This document shows positions 1-5,366 of a DNA stretch of 7,210 nucleotides, one piece after another; position 1 is the stretch's first letter, and each line of letters starts with the position of its first letter. The position numbers were made by a program, and so were the translations under genes. Source of the stretch: JABCPO02 sp963513115 (GTDB taxonomy: Bacteria > Bacillota > Clostridia > TANB77 > CAG-508); assembly GCA_963513115.1 (NCBI GenBank), contig CAUPPN010000049.1:1-7210 (forward strand). The letters are read 5' to 3'. Below the pieces are notes generated by a model. That model was not told the DNA's origin, made no database searches, and saw nothing but the letters and a program-made list of their open reading frames with translations.

Positions 1-326
1 TTTTTATTATTTTCATCAATGGTTTTAGTAAATGGCTGTATATAATATGTCAAAGTATCATTTGCACGTATTATACCATTATGATTATTTTCATCATTTC
101 CAGGTTCGTTATTATTATCAAATGGTCCTATCCCATCTAGTACAGTTATATCAGCACTTTTAATTATACTATTTGATTTTACACCCGCTTTACTCTTAAT
201 ACTTCTAGTATTATTTATATGCATGCTACTTTTACTAAAAGCAAATATGCATGTAATAATTAAAAGCATTATTAGCATAGCTAATATTCTATTTTTATTA
301 TTTATTTTTCTATTTTCTCTTACCAT
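1..326 (-). CDS. Partial secreted/surface protein, N-terminal 108 residues
   Basis: An open frame starts at ATG 326-324 and has no stop before the window edge, so the C-terminus is missing. The start is supported by an upstream AGAAGGG Shine-Dalgarno about 5 nt away (minus strand). Residues 1-13 are rich in Lys/Arg/Asn and are followed by a hydrophobic stretch (about residues 14-32, ILAMLIMLLIITCIFAF), which is a typical Sec signal peptide or N-terminal anchor. After it comes a Ser/Lys-rich linker, then DGIGPFDNNNEPGND and GIIRANDTLTYYI. From memory, this DG.GPFD..(D/N)EPGND....N.IVR..D.(I/V).Y pattern occurs in large exported proteins of gut Firmicutes, where it opens a beta-sandwich-type domain; that is recollection, not a search. 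The product is probably a large cell-surface or secreted protein of unknown function. It has its own candidate promoter and lies downstream of the NlpC/P60 pseudogene. Confidence 0.72.
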   Translation of the reverse strand, partial: MVRENRKINNKNRILAMLIMLLIITCIFAFSKSSMHINNTRSIKSKAGVKSNSIIKSADITVLDGIGPFDNNNEPGNDENNHNGIIRANDTLTYYIQPFTKTIDENNK

Positions 327-397
327 ATTATCCCTTCTTACTTTTTAATTTTCATTTTTTAATTTTTATTTTATTTTTTCATTTCTTATTTAATTTA

Positions 398-427
398 ATA
401 ATACCTACCCCACCCCCGTAAAATCAA
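398..427 (-). promoter_or_regulatory. Candidate sigma-A promoter with G-rich spacer for the surface protein gene
   Basis: On the minus strand, TTGATT (427-422, 4/6 match to the -35 consensus) is followed by an 18-nt spacer and TATTAT (403-398, 5/6 match to -10). The spacer contains GGGGGTGGGG (417-408), striking in DNA this AT-rich. Transcription would start near 391, leaving a leader of about 65 nt before the ATG at 326. The assignment rests on hexamer matching only. Confidence 0.32.
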
Positions 428-463
428 GGTGTATAACTATTTTTATTATATTTTTAACATTAG

Positions 464-491
464 AAAAAGCACCATAATAATTATGACACTT
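464..491 (-). terminator. Weak candidate terminator after the NlpC/P60 gene
   Basis: On the minus strand an 11-bp stem (491-481 with 477-467, loop 480-478) is followed by and partly overlaps a run of five U residues (468-464). Three consecutive pairs are G-U wobbles and the loop is only 3 nt, so the structure is weak. Its position, 72 nt after the stop at 563 and upstream of the next candidate promoter, is suitable for ending the exonuclease-NlpC/P60 transcript. Confidence 0.35.
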
Positions 492-562
492 TTCTTATTC
501 CTATTATTTTTTAGTGTTTTTTGTTTTTAACTTCTTTTTATTTTTTCTATATCTTCTTCTTT

Positions 563-847
563 CTAATCTTTGTAATCTGCAAAATTAGTTATATCAAATT
601 TTTCAATATATTCTTTGCTTTTTACTCTTGCAAACCCATAAAAATGTTTTCGATGGTGTTCTTCACTTAACATAGAATATTGTGTAGGGTGTCCTGTATG
701 AAGCATTTTCCCTTCTCCTACATATATTCCAATATGTGTAATTGCTCTATCTGTTTCATATGTTGTATGAAATACTACAATATCTCCAGGTTTTGCTTCT
801 CTTGAAAGTATTGGATCTGCATAAAAATTATATTTCCCATGCATCAC
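563..847 (-). CDS. NlpC/P60 (C40) peptidase, C-terminal fragment carrying the catalytic His
   Basis: This 94-residue frame holds the second half of an NlpC/P60 fold: AKPGDIVVFHTTY (residues 18-30), ITHIGIYVGEGKMLHTG (36-52) and HFYGFARV (68-75). His38 in THIGIYVG matches the family's catalytic His and His50 the third polar residue. The AKPGD...HxGIYVG...HFYGFxR spacing is that of the C40 domains of conjugative-element cell-wall hydrolases (Tn916 Orf14-like). The catalytic Cys is absent here; it lies in the overlapping upstream frame (828-1592). The only starts are a GTG at 847 and nearby ATGs inside the upstream gene, with no convincing Shine-Dalgarno. This is almost certainly the displaced 3' end of one gene rather than an independent gene, and an enzyme without the Cys half would not be active. 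Confidence 0.7.
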   Translation of the reverse strand: MMHGKYNFYADPILSREAKPGDIVVFHTTYETDRAITHIGIYVGEGKMLHTGHPTQYSMLSEEHHRKHFYGFARVKSKEYIEKFDITNFADYKD

Positions 848-1592
848 ATCTTACCATCTTTCTTACATTAGCTTTATTAAATACATAGCATACATATGAT
901 GAGCAATCAAAGTTATCTGGACCATTTGCTCCAAATATATATTTTTTGCCTAAGTGTTTTTCACCTTCTTTAATTAATCTATCAAACTCTTCTTTAGTTA
1001 TTTCATCATTTGTATTATTTGACCTATTAATATATTTTCTAGAAAGTAGATATGTACAATTATACTTTTTTAGTATTTCATCCATGTTTTCTATTTCAAA
1101 CCTATTTCCTAACATGCAAAAATCAGTATCATATACAATATCTATTATTTTATCTAACTTAGAATCTGTAATGTTTTCTATTAGTTCTTTGTAGTTATTA
1201 AAAATATATAATATATCTTTTTGTACATCATTTTCTTCTATGCTTTTTACACTATCTACTATACTTTCTATTGCTTTAATTAACTTTTCCTTATTGCTTT
1301 TTTCTTCAATCTTTTTAAATAAATTTCTAAATAATAAATCTGGTGATATATAGTACTTTTTACTATCTAATATATCTTTTATATTATCATCACAAAATTT
1401 ATTATCACTTTCAGCATATTTAAAATCTAAGTTTCTTTTTTCCATTTCAATATTATCTATATACTCACATAGATTTTCTGATAAGAACCTATAATAATAT
1501 ACCATTACTATAATCTTTTTGTCTTCTTCTTTTAAATTACCTAAGTTGTTTAAATCATTTAAACTTACCTTTTCTTTTTCTTTTTTCATCAT
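828..1592 (-). CDS. NlpC/P60 (C40) peptidase, N-terminal part with catalytic Cys, truncated by frameshift
   Basis: This 254-residue frame ends in the first part of an NlpC/P60 domain: GEKHLGKKYIFGANGPDNFDCSSYVCYVF (residues 210-238), with Cys230 in FDCSS as the expected nucleophile. It breaks off 24 residues later, before the catalytic His, which is encoded in another frame at 563-847. Residues 1-200 are charged and helical-looking and match no domain I recognise. There is no signal peptide or membrane segment, which is odd for a peptidoglycan peptidase. The start overlaps the stop of the exonuclease gene (ATGA, 1592-1589), implying translational coupling. AAGGAG (1601-1596) lies 3 nt before the first ATG and 6 nt before the second (1589), so the second Met is the better spaced start. 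A cytoplasmic role or a non-classical export route is possible but not shown. Confidence 0.75.
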   Translation of the reverse strand: MMKKEKEKVSLNDLNNLGNLKEEDKKIIVMVYYYRFLSENLCEYIDNIEMEKRNLDFKYAESDNKFCDDNIKDILDSKKYYISPDLLFRNLFKKIEEKSNKEKLIKAIESIVDSVKSIEENDVQKDILYIFNNYKELIENITDSKLDKIIDIVYDTDFCMLGNRFEIENMDEILKKYNCTYLLSRKYINRSNNTNDEITKEEFDRLIKEGEKHLGKKYIFGANGPDNFDCSSYVCYVFNKANVRKMVRCDAWEI

Positions 1593-2113
1593 ATACTCCT
1601 TTTCTTAATATCATCATATAGTTCTTTTGTTGCTATACAATCATCTATAGCTCTATGTGTATTTGTATATATACCTAAATAATTAGTTAAATCACTTAGC
1701 CTATGTCTTTTAAGTTCTGGGTATGTAATTTTGGAAAGCATAACCGTGTCTATATACATATTTGGTAAGTCCATTTCAATCACTGAAGATATGAAACCTA
1801 GGTCAAATAATACATTATGTCCAATAATTACATCATCTCCAATAAATGTAAGGATTTCTATTATTATTTCTTCAATAGCCGGCTTATCTTCTAGCATCTC
1901 ATTTGTTATACCAGTTATTTTAGTTATATTTTTACTAACTTTTTCATTTGGTTTAACAAGCTTTGAATATCTTGCTACTATTTCATTATTTCTTACCTTT
2001 AATATTCCAACTTCTATTATTTCATTTTTAATACATGAAAGCCCTGTTGTTTCTAAATCAAGTATGCAATAATTATCTATTAGTGTATCTATCATAAATT
2101 TTGCTATCTCCAT
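1589..2113 (-). CDS. DnaQ-like 3'-5' exonuclease (DEDDh family)
   Basis: The 174-residue protein is a stand-alone RNase T/DnaQ exonuclease domain. Exo I is ILDLETTGL (Asp19, Glu21), Exo II is GHNVLFDLGF (Asp104), and Exo III is HRAIDD (His153, Asp158). All four metal-binding acidic residues and the general-base His of the DEDDh subclass are therefore present. It should remove nucleotides from 3' ends of DNA or RNA in a two-metal reaction. Similar domains occur in Pol III epsilon, PolC and many free-standing repair or RNA-trimming enzymes; nothing here picks the substrate. ATG 2113 has no clear Shine-Dalgarno. The internal ATG at 2095 has GGAG 12 nt upstream and would still keep Exo I, so the start is uncertain. 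It is the first gene of a two-gene unit and overlaps the NlpC/P60 gene by 4 bp. Confidence 0.9.
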   Translation of the reverse strand: MEIAKFMIDTLIDNYCILDLETTGLSCIKNEIIEVGILKVRNNEIVARYSKLVKPNEKVSKNITKITGITNEMLEDKPAIEEIIIEILTFIGDDVIIGHNVLFDLGFISSVIEMDLPNMYIDTVMLSKITYPELKRHRLSDLTNYLGIYTNTHRAIDDCIATKELYDDIKKRSI

Positions 2114-2193
2114 TATTTCTATTTATTTCTTTTTTTCTTTTTCACTTAACTATTTATTTTTCTTATTCTCTTATCTCTTATCCCACTATAATA

Positions 2194-2222
2194 AGAATAT
2201 ATTAATGGAAATAAAATGTAAA
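2194..2222 (-). promoter_or_regulatory. Candidate promoter for the exonuclease-NlpC/P60 operon
   Basis: Immediately after the terminator U-tract, the minus strand reads TTTACA (2222-2217, 5/6 match to -35), a 17-nt spacer, then TATTCT (2199-2194, 4/6 match to -10). The gene upstream is closed by a terminator, so a new promoter is expected in this gap. This is the best-spaced pair I found, but the -10 is poor. Confidence 0.3.
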
Positions 2223-2226
2223 CATT

Positions 2227-2256
2227 AAAAAAACTAGACACATTTATTGCATCTAG
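2227..2256 (-). terminator. Intrinsic terminator of the GH10-small protein operon
   Basis: The minus strand forms a 9-bp stem (CTAGATGCA, 2256-2248, with TGTGTCTAG, 2242-2234) around a 5-nt loop. Two pairs are G-U wobbles. Seven U residues (2233-2227) follow immediately. It lies 104 nt after the stop codon of the small protein at 2360 and separates that operon from the exonuclease operon. Confidence 0.75.
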
Positions 2257-2313
2257 CATATTTTTTATTGTTGTCAACGAAGCAGTTATTTATAACTTTT
2301 TTATTCTCATAAT

Positions 2314-2333
2314 GATTGATACAAATATCAATC
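2314..2333 (-). repeat. Perfect 8-bp inverted repeat in the 3' region of the small protein gene
   Basis: GATTGATA (2314-2321) and TATCAATC (2326-2333) are perfect inverted copies around a 4-nt loop. The element sits 26 nt beyond the stop at 2360 and before the terminator at 2227-2256. No U-tract follows on either strand, so it is not a complete terminator by itself. It may be a 3'-UTR stabilising hairpin or a protein-binding palindrome; its strand is assigned by the transcript it would sit in. Confidence 0.5.
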
Positions 2334-2359
2334 CGTATATATACATATATATTAGCAGA

Positions 2360-2812
2360 TTATTTACTAAAAAAATTTATTATAGAATTCCATACTTTTT
2401 TATACCATTTAATCTTATTTATTTCTATTAAATCTGTTTTTTTCTCTTGATCAGTATCATCCAAAATATTTTTTTCGTTATTGTTAACAATATTATCATA
2501 ATTGTAATTTTCTTTTTTTTCTTCTATAATTTGCATTCTATCATGATTTTGTTTGGCAATAATTTTTTCTTTTTGTATTTCTGTAGCCCAATAATCTCTA
2601 AATAAAATCGCAATAATTCCTTTTGCAATTTTTGACACCTTTTGTTCATCTAATGTTTTAGTAGTGTCATAGCAAAAAGCATAGTCTTTATTTGCATATG
2701 CTCTAAACAAATTAATTCTGTTCTTTGGTATTTTATCATAATCTTCTATTGGAATATATTTTAATATTTCTAATACTTCACTATATGCATTTGCATATTC
2801 AATATCAATCAT
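2360..2812 (-). CDS. Conserved-looking hypothetical protein with C-terminal amphipathic segment
   Basis: I cannot name this 150-residue protein or give it a function. Residues 1-95 look like a compact, mostly helical domain (YANAYSEVLEILKYIP, then KVSKIAKGIIAILFRDYWAT). Residues 96-132 are polar, Asn/Asp/Glu/Lys-rich and probably disordered. Residues 133-150 (NKIKWYKKVWNSIINFFSK) alternate Lys with Trp/Tyr/Phe/Ile and could form a membrane-surface amphipathic helix. There is no signal peptide. The first domain resembles, from memory only, a small uncharacterised family in AT-rich gut Clostridia. It starts 12 nt after the GH10-like gene stop. Its AGGAG Shine-Dalgarno overlaps that TAG stop codon and stands 8-9 nt before the ATG, so the pair is co-transcribed and probably translationally linked. 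A terminator follows. Confidence 0.8.
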   Translation of the reverse strand: MIDIEYANAYSEVLEILKYIPIEDYDKIPKNRINLFRAYANKDYAFCYDTTKTLDEQKVSKIAKGIIAILFRDYWATEIQKEKIIAKQNHDRMQIIEEKKENYNYDNIVNNNEKNILDDTDQEKKTDLIEINKIKWYKKVWNSIINFFSK

Positions 2813-2824
2813 ATTATAATTCTC

Positions 2825-4459
2825 CTATATATCTCGTTCATATTCTTGACTCTCTCTTTGGTTCATAATTACTCTTTCTTGTCTTGTTTGTTCTTGTTCT
2901 ATTTCATCTAAGAATGACGTTTCATTTTGTTCTTCTAATGTTTCTTCTCCTAATCTTTGTGTAGAAATAGTTTTACTTCTTTCTAGTCCTGAGTATAATC
3001 CTGAATACCTAGTATTAGCTATATCCCTTTGTAAACCTTGTTCATAGGTCTTTCTATTAGTTCTTTCCAAATTATGATCTAATATATCATTTATAGACCA
3101 ATATGTTATTCCATCTAACTGTATTTCAGTTTCTTCAATAGCATTTGAAATTTCATTCATTTTCATTGACTTTAACTCTGCTATACTTTCAATTGTAATA
3201 CCACTTTTACTTATTTTACTATTAATAATTTCTACCAAATCCTTCTCAGAACGGATTTTTCCATTTTCATCAAACATAAATCTTTCTGGTAAACACATAT
3301 CAAATTCTGTTATTTGAGTTCCAATTCCTAGTTTTTCTAATCTTTTAAGATCCTCAAAACAATTTCTAATATCATCTGTGTTTTGTGTCATCTCAATATG
3401 CATCTGAGTACCAATTGTATCAATTAATCCAGGTGCCAATTCATTAATTTGAGATAACTGTTTTATTACAGCCTTTCTTCTTTCAGGATTTTCCAAAAAC
3501 GGTTCATTATATACATATGTTACTTCATCCGGTTTGTTTTCTAATGCATATTGAAAAGTGCTAACTAATTCTTCATTAGAAATTCCGTATAATTCTTGCC
3601 ACATATTTTTGTATGGTTCATTAAAAGAAATTATCTCATTAAACAAATCTACAGAACATATTAATCCTTTTCCATTTATCTTATATTCTTCATTATATTT
3701 TGAAATAAAATCTATAGATTTCTTTACATATTCTTGAAGTTCTTTTAAGACATATTCTTTTTCTTTACCTATTAAATGGTCTTCCATAGTTTGTTTATCT
3801 AATAAGGTATGATATCTTGCATGCATTCCATTTCTATCGCAAAAATCTAATCCTCTTTGAGCATAATAAAAATCATATTTTTCCATATTTGGTATATGTT
3901 CATCATACATTTTTTTTGTAATATCATAATACCTTCCTGCTCCTATTAGAATAGTATTATGATTAGATAGAATATCATTTATTCCAAATAATTCTTCATA
4001 TGTTATGCTTGTCATTTGATCTCTTTCTGTTGCAATAAATCTATGAGCTTTTTCCGTAAAAATATCATAGCTTTCAGGATGCTCTGATTTTAATTTTTTC
4101 TTAATACCTTCATAACCATCATTTTGCAATACTGAAATATAAGTATCTACTTTATCATCATTAATTCCTGAATGTTTTAATACTGATTCCAAAACATTTC
4201 TTCTATTTTTAATACTTTGTCCCATTGGTATTAATGTACTCTTATATTGTTCGACAAGCATTCTTTTTATATTCTCAATATCGTTACCATTCCAACTTGT
4301 TAAATCTTCTTCAGAAATATTTAATTGAGAACAATTAATTGCAAAATCCTTTAATTCTTCTATATTTTCACATTGAATTATACTTAATAATTCAATAGTT
4401 TCTGAATTTAAATAAATTCCATTTATTGGGCTTTCTAACTCTAATGAAAATTCTTGCAT
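2825..4459 (-). CDS. Divergent leaderless glycoside hydrolase family 10 (endo-1,4-beta-xylanase-like) protein
   Basis: Residues about 165-465 follow the GH10 barrel in order: YYAQRGLDFCDRNGMHARYHTLL (198-220, equivalent to the FA...G..vRGHtLvWH strand), SVDLFNEI (269-276), VTYVYNE (313-319), GTQMHIEM (350-357, equivalent to GlQsH), GTQITEFDM (380-388) and YWSINDILDHN (453-463). Glu275 (NE) is the expected acid/base and Glu385 (TEFD) the nucleophile; both are present. The usual Trp after HTL is replaced (HTLLDK), so substrate binding is probably altered. Residues 1-160 are an unrecognised helical region. Residues 500-544 are a Glu/Gln/Arg-rich tail. No signal peptide, anchor or carbohydrate-binding module is visible, so it should be cytoplasmic, unlike typical xylanases. 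It may act on imported oligosaccharides or have another role. Shine-Dalgarno GAAGGTGA lies just before the ATG. It is first in an operon with the 150-residue protein. Confidence 0.82.
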   Translation of the reverse strand: MQEFSLELESPINGIYLNSETIELLSIIQCENIEELKDFAINCSQLNISEEDLTSWNGNDIENIKRMLVEQYKSTLIPMGQSIKNRRNVLESVLKHSGINDDKVDTYISVLQNDGYEGIKKKLKSEHPESYDIFTEKAHRFIATERDQMTSITYEELFGINDILSNHNTILIGAGRYYDITKKMYDEHIPNMEKYDFYYAQRGLDFCDRNGMHARYHTLLDKQTMEDHLIGKEKEYVLKELQEYVKKSIDFISKYNEEYKINGKGLICSVDLFNEIISFNEPYKNMWQELYGISNEELVSTFQYALENKPDEVTYVYNEPFLENPERRKAVIKQLSQINELAPGLIDTIGTQMHIEMTQNTDDIRNCFEDLKRLEKLGIGTQITEFDMCLPERFMFDENGKIRSEKDLVEIINSKISKSGITIESIAELKSMKMNEISNAIEETEIQLDGITYWSINDILDHNLERTNRKTYEQGLQRDIANTRYSGLYSGLERSKTISTQRLGEETLEEQNETSFLDEIEQEQTRQERVIMNQRESQEYERDI

Positions 4460-4478
4460 TTTTCACCTTCTATTGTTT

Positions 4479-4564
4479 AATTTAAAATATTATAGCAATC
4501 ACTTTTAATTTTTACAATAATTTAAAATATTTATTTACCTTTTGAATCAACAATTTAAAATATT
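4479..4564. repeat. Three exact 13-bp direct repeats around the GH10 operon promoter
   Basis: AATTTAAAATATT occurs at 4479-4491, 4519-4531 and 4552-4564. Copies two and three match over 17 of 18 bases, starting at 4515 and 4548 (CAAnAATTTAAAATATTT). Copy one covers the expected transcription start and part of the -10, copy two abuts the -35, and copy three is further upstream. This layout is what operators look like, though the AT-rich background raises the chance level. Confidence 0.6.
4489..4517 (-). promoter_or_regulatory. Sigma-A promoter of the GH10-like operon (extended -10)
   Basis: The minus strand reads TTGTAA (4517-4512, 4/6), a 17-nt spacer, then TATAAT (4494-4489, perfect), preceded by TG-n (extended -10). 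Transcription would start near 4482, about 23 nt before the ATG at 4459 and just leaving room for the Shine-Dalgarno (4470-4463). The surrounding 13-bp repeats suggest it is controlled by a DNA-binding protein. Confidence 0.65.
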
Positions 4565-4666
4565 TGTTATTTAAAGTATATTTATAATTTTATATTTTTT
4601 CAAATATTATTTTAACTCTAATAATTTTATCTTTTTAGATTAATTTGAAATAATTGTTTTTTATAC

Positions 4667-4702
4667 AAAAAAAATCAACCAGATTTATTTTCTGGTTGAT
4701 TT
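4667..4702 (-). terminator. Intrinsic terminator of tmRNA
   Basis: On the minus strand AAATCAACCAGA (4702-4691) pairs perfectly with TCTGGTTGATTT (4683-4672) around a 7-nt loop, and eight U residues (4674-4667) follow or overlap the stem base. It begins 38 nt after the 3' CCA of tmRNA. The other strand has no comparable U-tract, so it acts on minus-strand transcripts. Confidence 0.92.
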
Positions 4703-4740
4703 ATATATATCTATTTTATTAGTTAGAACAGATATTTAAT

Positions 4741-5112
4741 TGGTGGAGATGCGGAGAATTGAACTCCGTTCCAAACTGGGGTTATATAGCTTTCTACCAT
4801 ATATAGTTATTTTTTAGTTTTCACAAGTTAACTTAAAATAACAAAAAAGTTAAATTGCTAACATATACTTACTAAATATATACTATATGTTTCATATATA
4901 TTAGTAGCCACTAAAATGACACCTTATATAATATGTGGTGACTAGCACATATTTAAGATGTACGCCACAGTAAAATTAATTAGGCAGCGTATGCTAATTG
5001 TTTTTCATCAGCATTTATATTTAAATTTTGTGTTCTTTTAAGTGTTTCCACCTTACACTATATGGCTTACTATATAATAGCCGATCAGCCTGTCGAAAAC
5101 CACTACATCCCC
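4741..5112 (-). ncRNA. ssrA: tmRNA (transfer-messenger RNA)
   Basis: The 372-nt RNA begins GGGGATG (5112-5106), which pairs with CATCTCC near the 3' end to give a 7-bp acceptor stem (one G-U). The genome-encoded 3' end is ACCA (4744-4741). The conserved GGTTTTCGACAGG of the 5' domain is present, and CGGAG-TTCAATT-CTCCG forms the T arm. The long P2 helix is visible: TTATATAG (5077-5070) is complementary to CTATATAA (4789-4782), extended by CCATATAGT against ACTATATATGG. With SmpB it enters stalled ribosomes, adds a degradation tag and releases them. It is one-piece, not permuted. It sits 18 nt downstream of the rpmF stop; no good promoter is seen directly before it, so it may depend on read-through from rpmF and 5' processing by RNase P. 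A strong terminator follows. Confidence 0.96.
4980..5012 (-). other. tmRNA tag-peptide reading frame (ADEKQLAYAA)
   Basis: Within ssrA, GCT GAT GAA AAA CAA TTA GCA TAC GCT GCC TAA encodes ADEKQLAYAA and a stop. The likely resume codon is GCT (5012-5010). The tag starts with Ala and ends in small hydrophobic residues plus Ala-Ala, the form recognised by ClpXP and related proteases. The final YAA is less usual than LAA. Confidence 0.88.
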
Positions 5113-5116
5113 GATT

Positions 5117-5138
5117 AAAAAAGACTAAAATTAGTCTT
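5117..5138 (-). terminator. Hairpin with U-tract overlapping the rpmF stop codon
   Basis: On the minus strand AAGACTAA (5138-5131) and TTAGTCTT (5128-5121) are perfect inverted copies, giving about 7 bp with a 4-nt loop. A run of six U residues (5122-5117) follows or overlaps. The TAA stop of rpmF (5133-5131) lies inside the left arm. tmRNA starts only 4 nt after the U-tract. With two G-C pairs the stem is weak, so it may be a partial terminator or the 3' end of the rpmF mRNA. Confidence 0.6.
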
Positions 5139-5313
5139 CATTAACTGCTATTACTTCTTTTCCATTATAATAACCGCAATTTTTGCATGCTCTGTGTGGT
5201 AACATTTTAGCTCCACATTTAGGGCATACTGCTAAGTTTTTAGCTTCTATTTTCCAATGTGCTCTTCTTTGAGCTGTTCTCTTATTTGAATGATTTCTTT
5301 TTGGTACTGCCAC
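5131..5313 (-). CDS. rpmF: 50S ribosomal protein L32
   Basis: The 60-residue protein begins AVPKRNHSNKRTAQRRAHWK, the hallmark basic N-terminus of bacterial L32, and carries a zinc ribbon with CPKC (Cys30, Cys33) and CKNC (Cys43, Cys46). It is therefore the zinc-binding (C+) form. Length is normal for the family. L32 is a component of the large ribosomal subunit. The start is GTG (5313-5311), supported by an AGGAGG Shine-Dalgarno 8 nt upstream; the AVPK that follows is the invariant start of the family. A perfect consensus promoter lies about 50 nt upstream. The usual partner yceD (DUF177) is not adjacent; addA precedes it instead. The stop codon is embedded in a terminator-like hairpin directly before ssrA. 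Confidence 0.97.
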   Translation of the reverse strand: MAVPKRNHSNKRTAQRRAHWKIEAKNLAVCPKCGAKMLPHRACKNCGYYNGKEVIAVNED

Positions 5314-5366
5314 TTTCTTTTCCTCCTAATTCAGTATTTTTCTTTTTTTCATAAACTCATAGTATT

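Larger units (their letters stand above)
563..1592 (-). pseudogene. Frameshifted leaderless NlpC/P60 peptidase gene (reconstruction of the two fragments)
   Basis: The frames 1592-828 and 847-563 join into one complete NlpC/P60 protein of about 340 residues if the frame changes near 840-842. Compared with the family pattern R-x-x-A-x-G-x-(Y/F)-N, the first frame supplies RCDA and the second GKYN, with exactly one residue missing between them. The minus-strand DNA there reads GATGCATGGG. Loss of one CA from an ancestral GCACATGGG would explain both the lost residue (His) and the shift. The break separates Cys230 from the catalytic His. The cause may be a real mutation, an assembly error or, less likely, recoding; no canonical slippery heptamer is in frame. 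Confidence 0.65.

Noticed and set aside
830..850. Programmed frameshifting in the NlpC/P60 gene
   Set aside because: GGGAAAT is present but not in the X-XXY-YYZ phase of the upstream frame, the required shift is +1/-2, and the junction lacks one conserved residue, which fits a deletion better.
563..1592. Calling the NlpC/P60 gene part of a Tn916-like conjugative element
   Set aside because: Only the C-terminal domain resembles those proteins. The lysozyme domain, transfer genes and integrase are all absent from the window.
2249..2277. Perfect TTGACA on the minus strand (2277-2272) as a promoter
   Set aside because: At 16-18 nt spacing the -10 positions read TAGATG, AGATGC or GATGCA, and the site would fire straight into the terminator hairpin.
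4479..4564. CRISPR array from the three repeats
   Set aside because: The repeats are only 13 bp, AT-only and unevenly spaced (40 and 33 bp), with no cas genes nearby. They surround a promoter instead.
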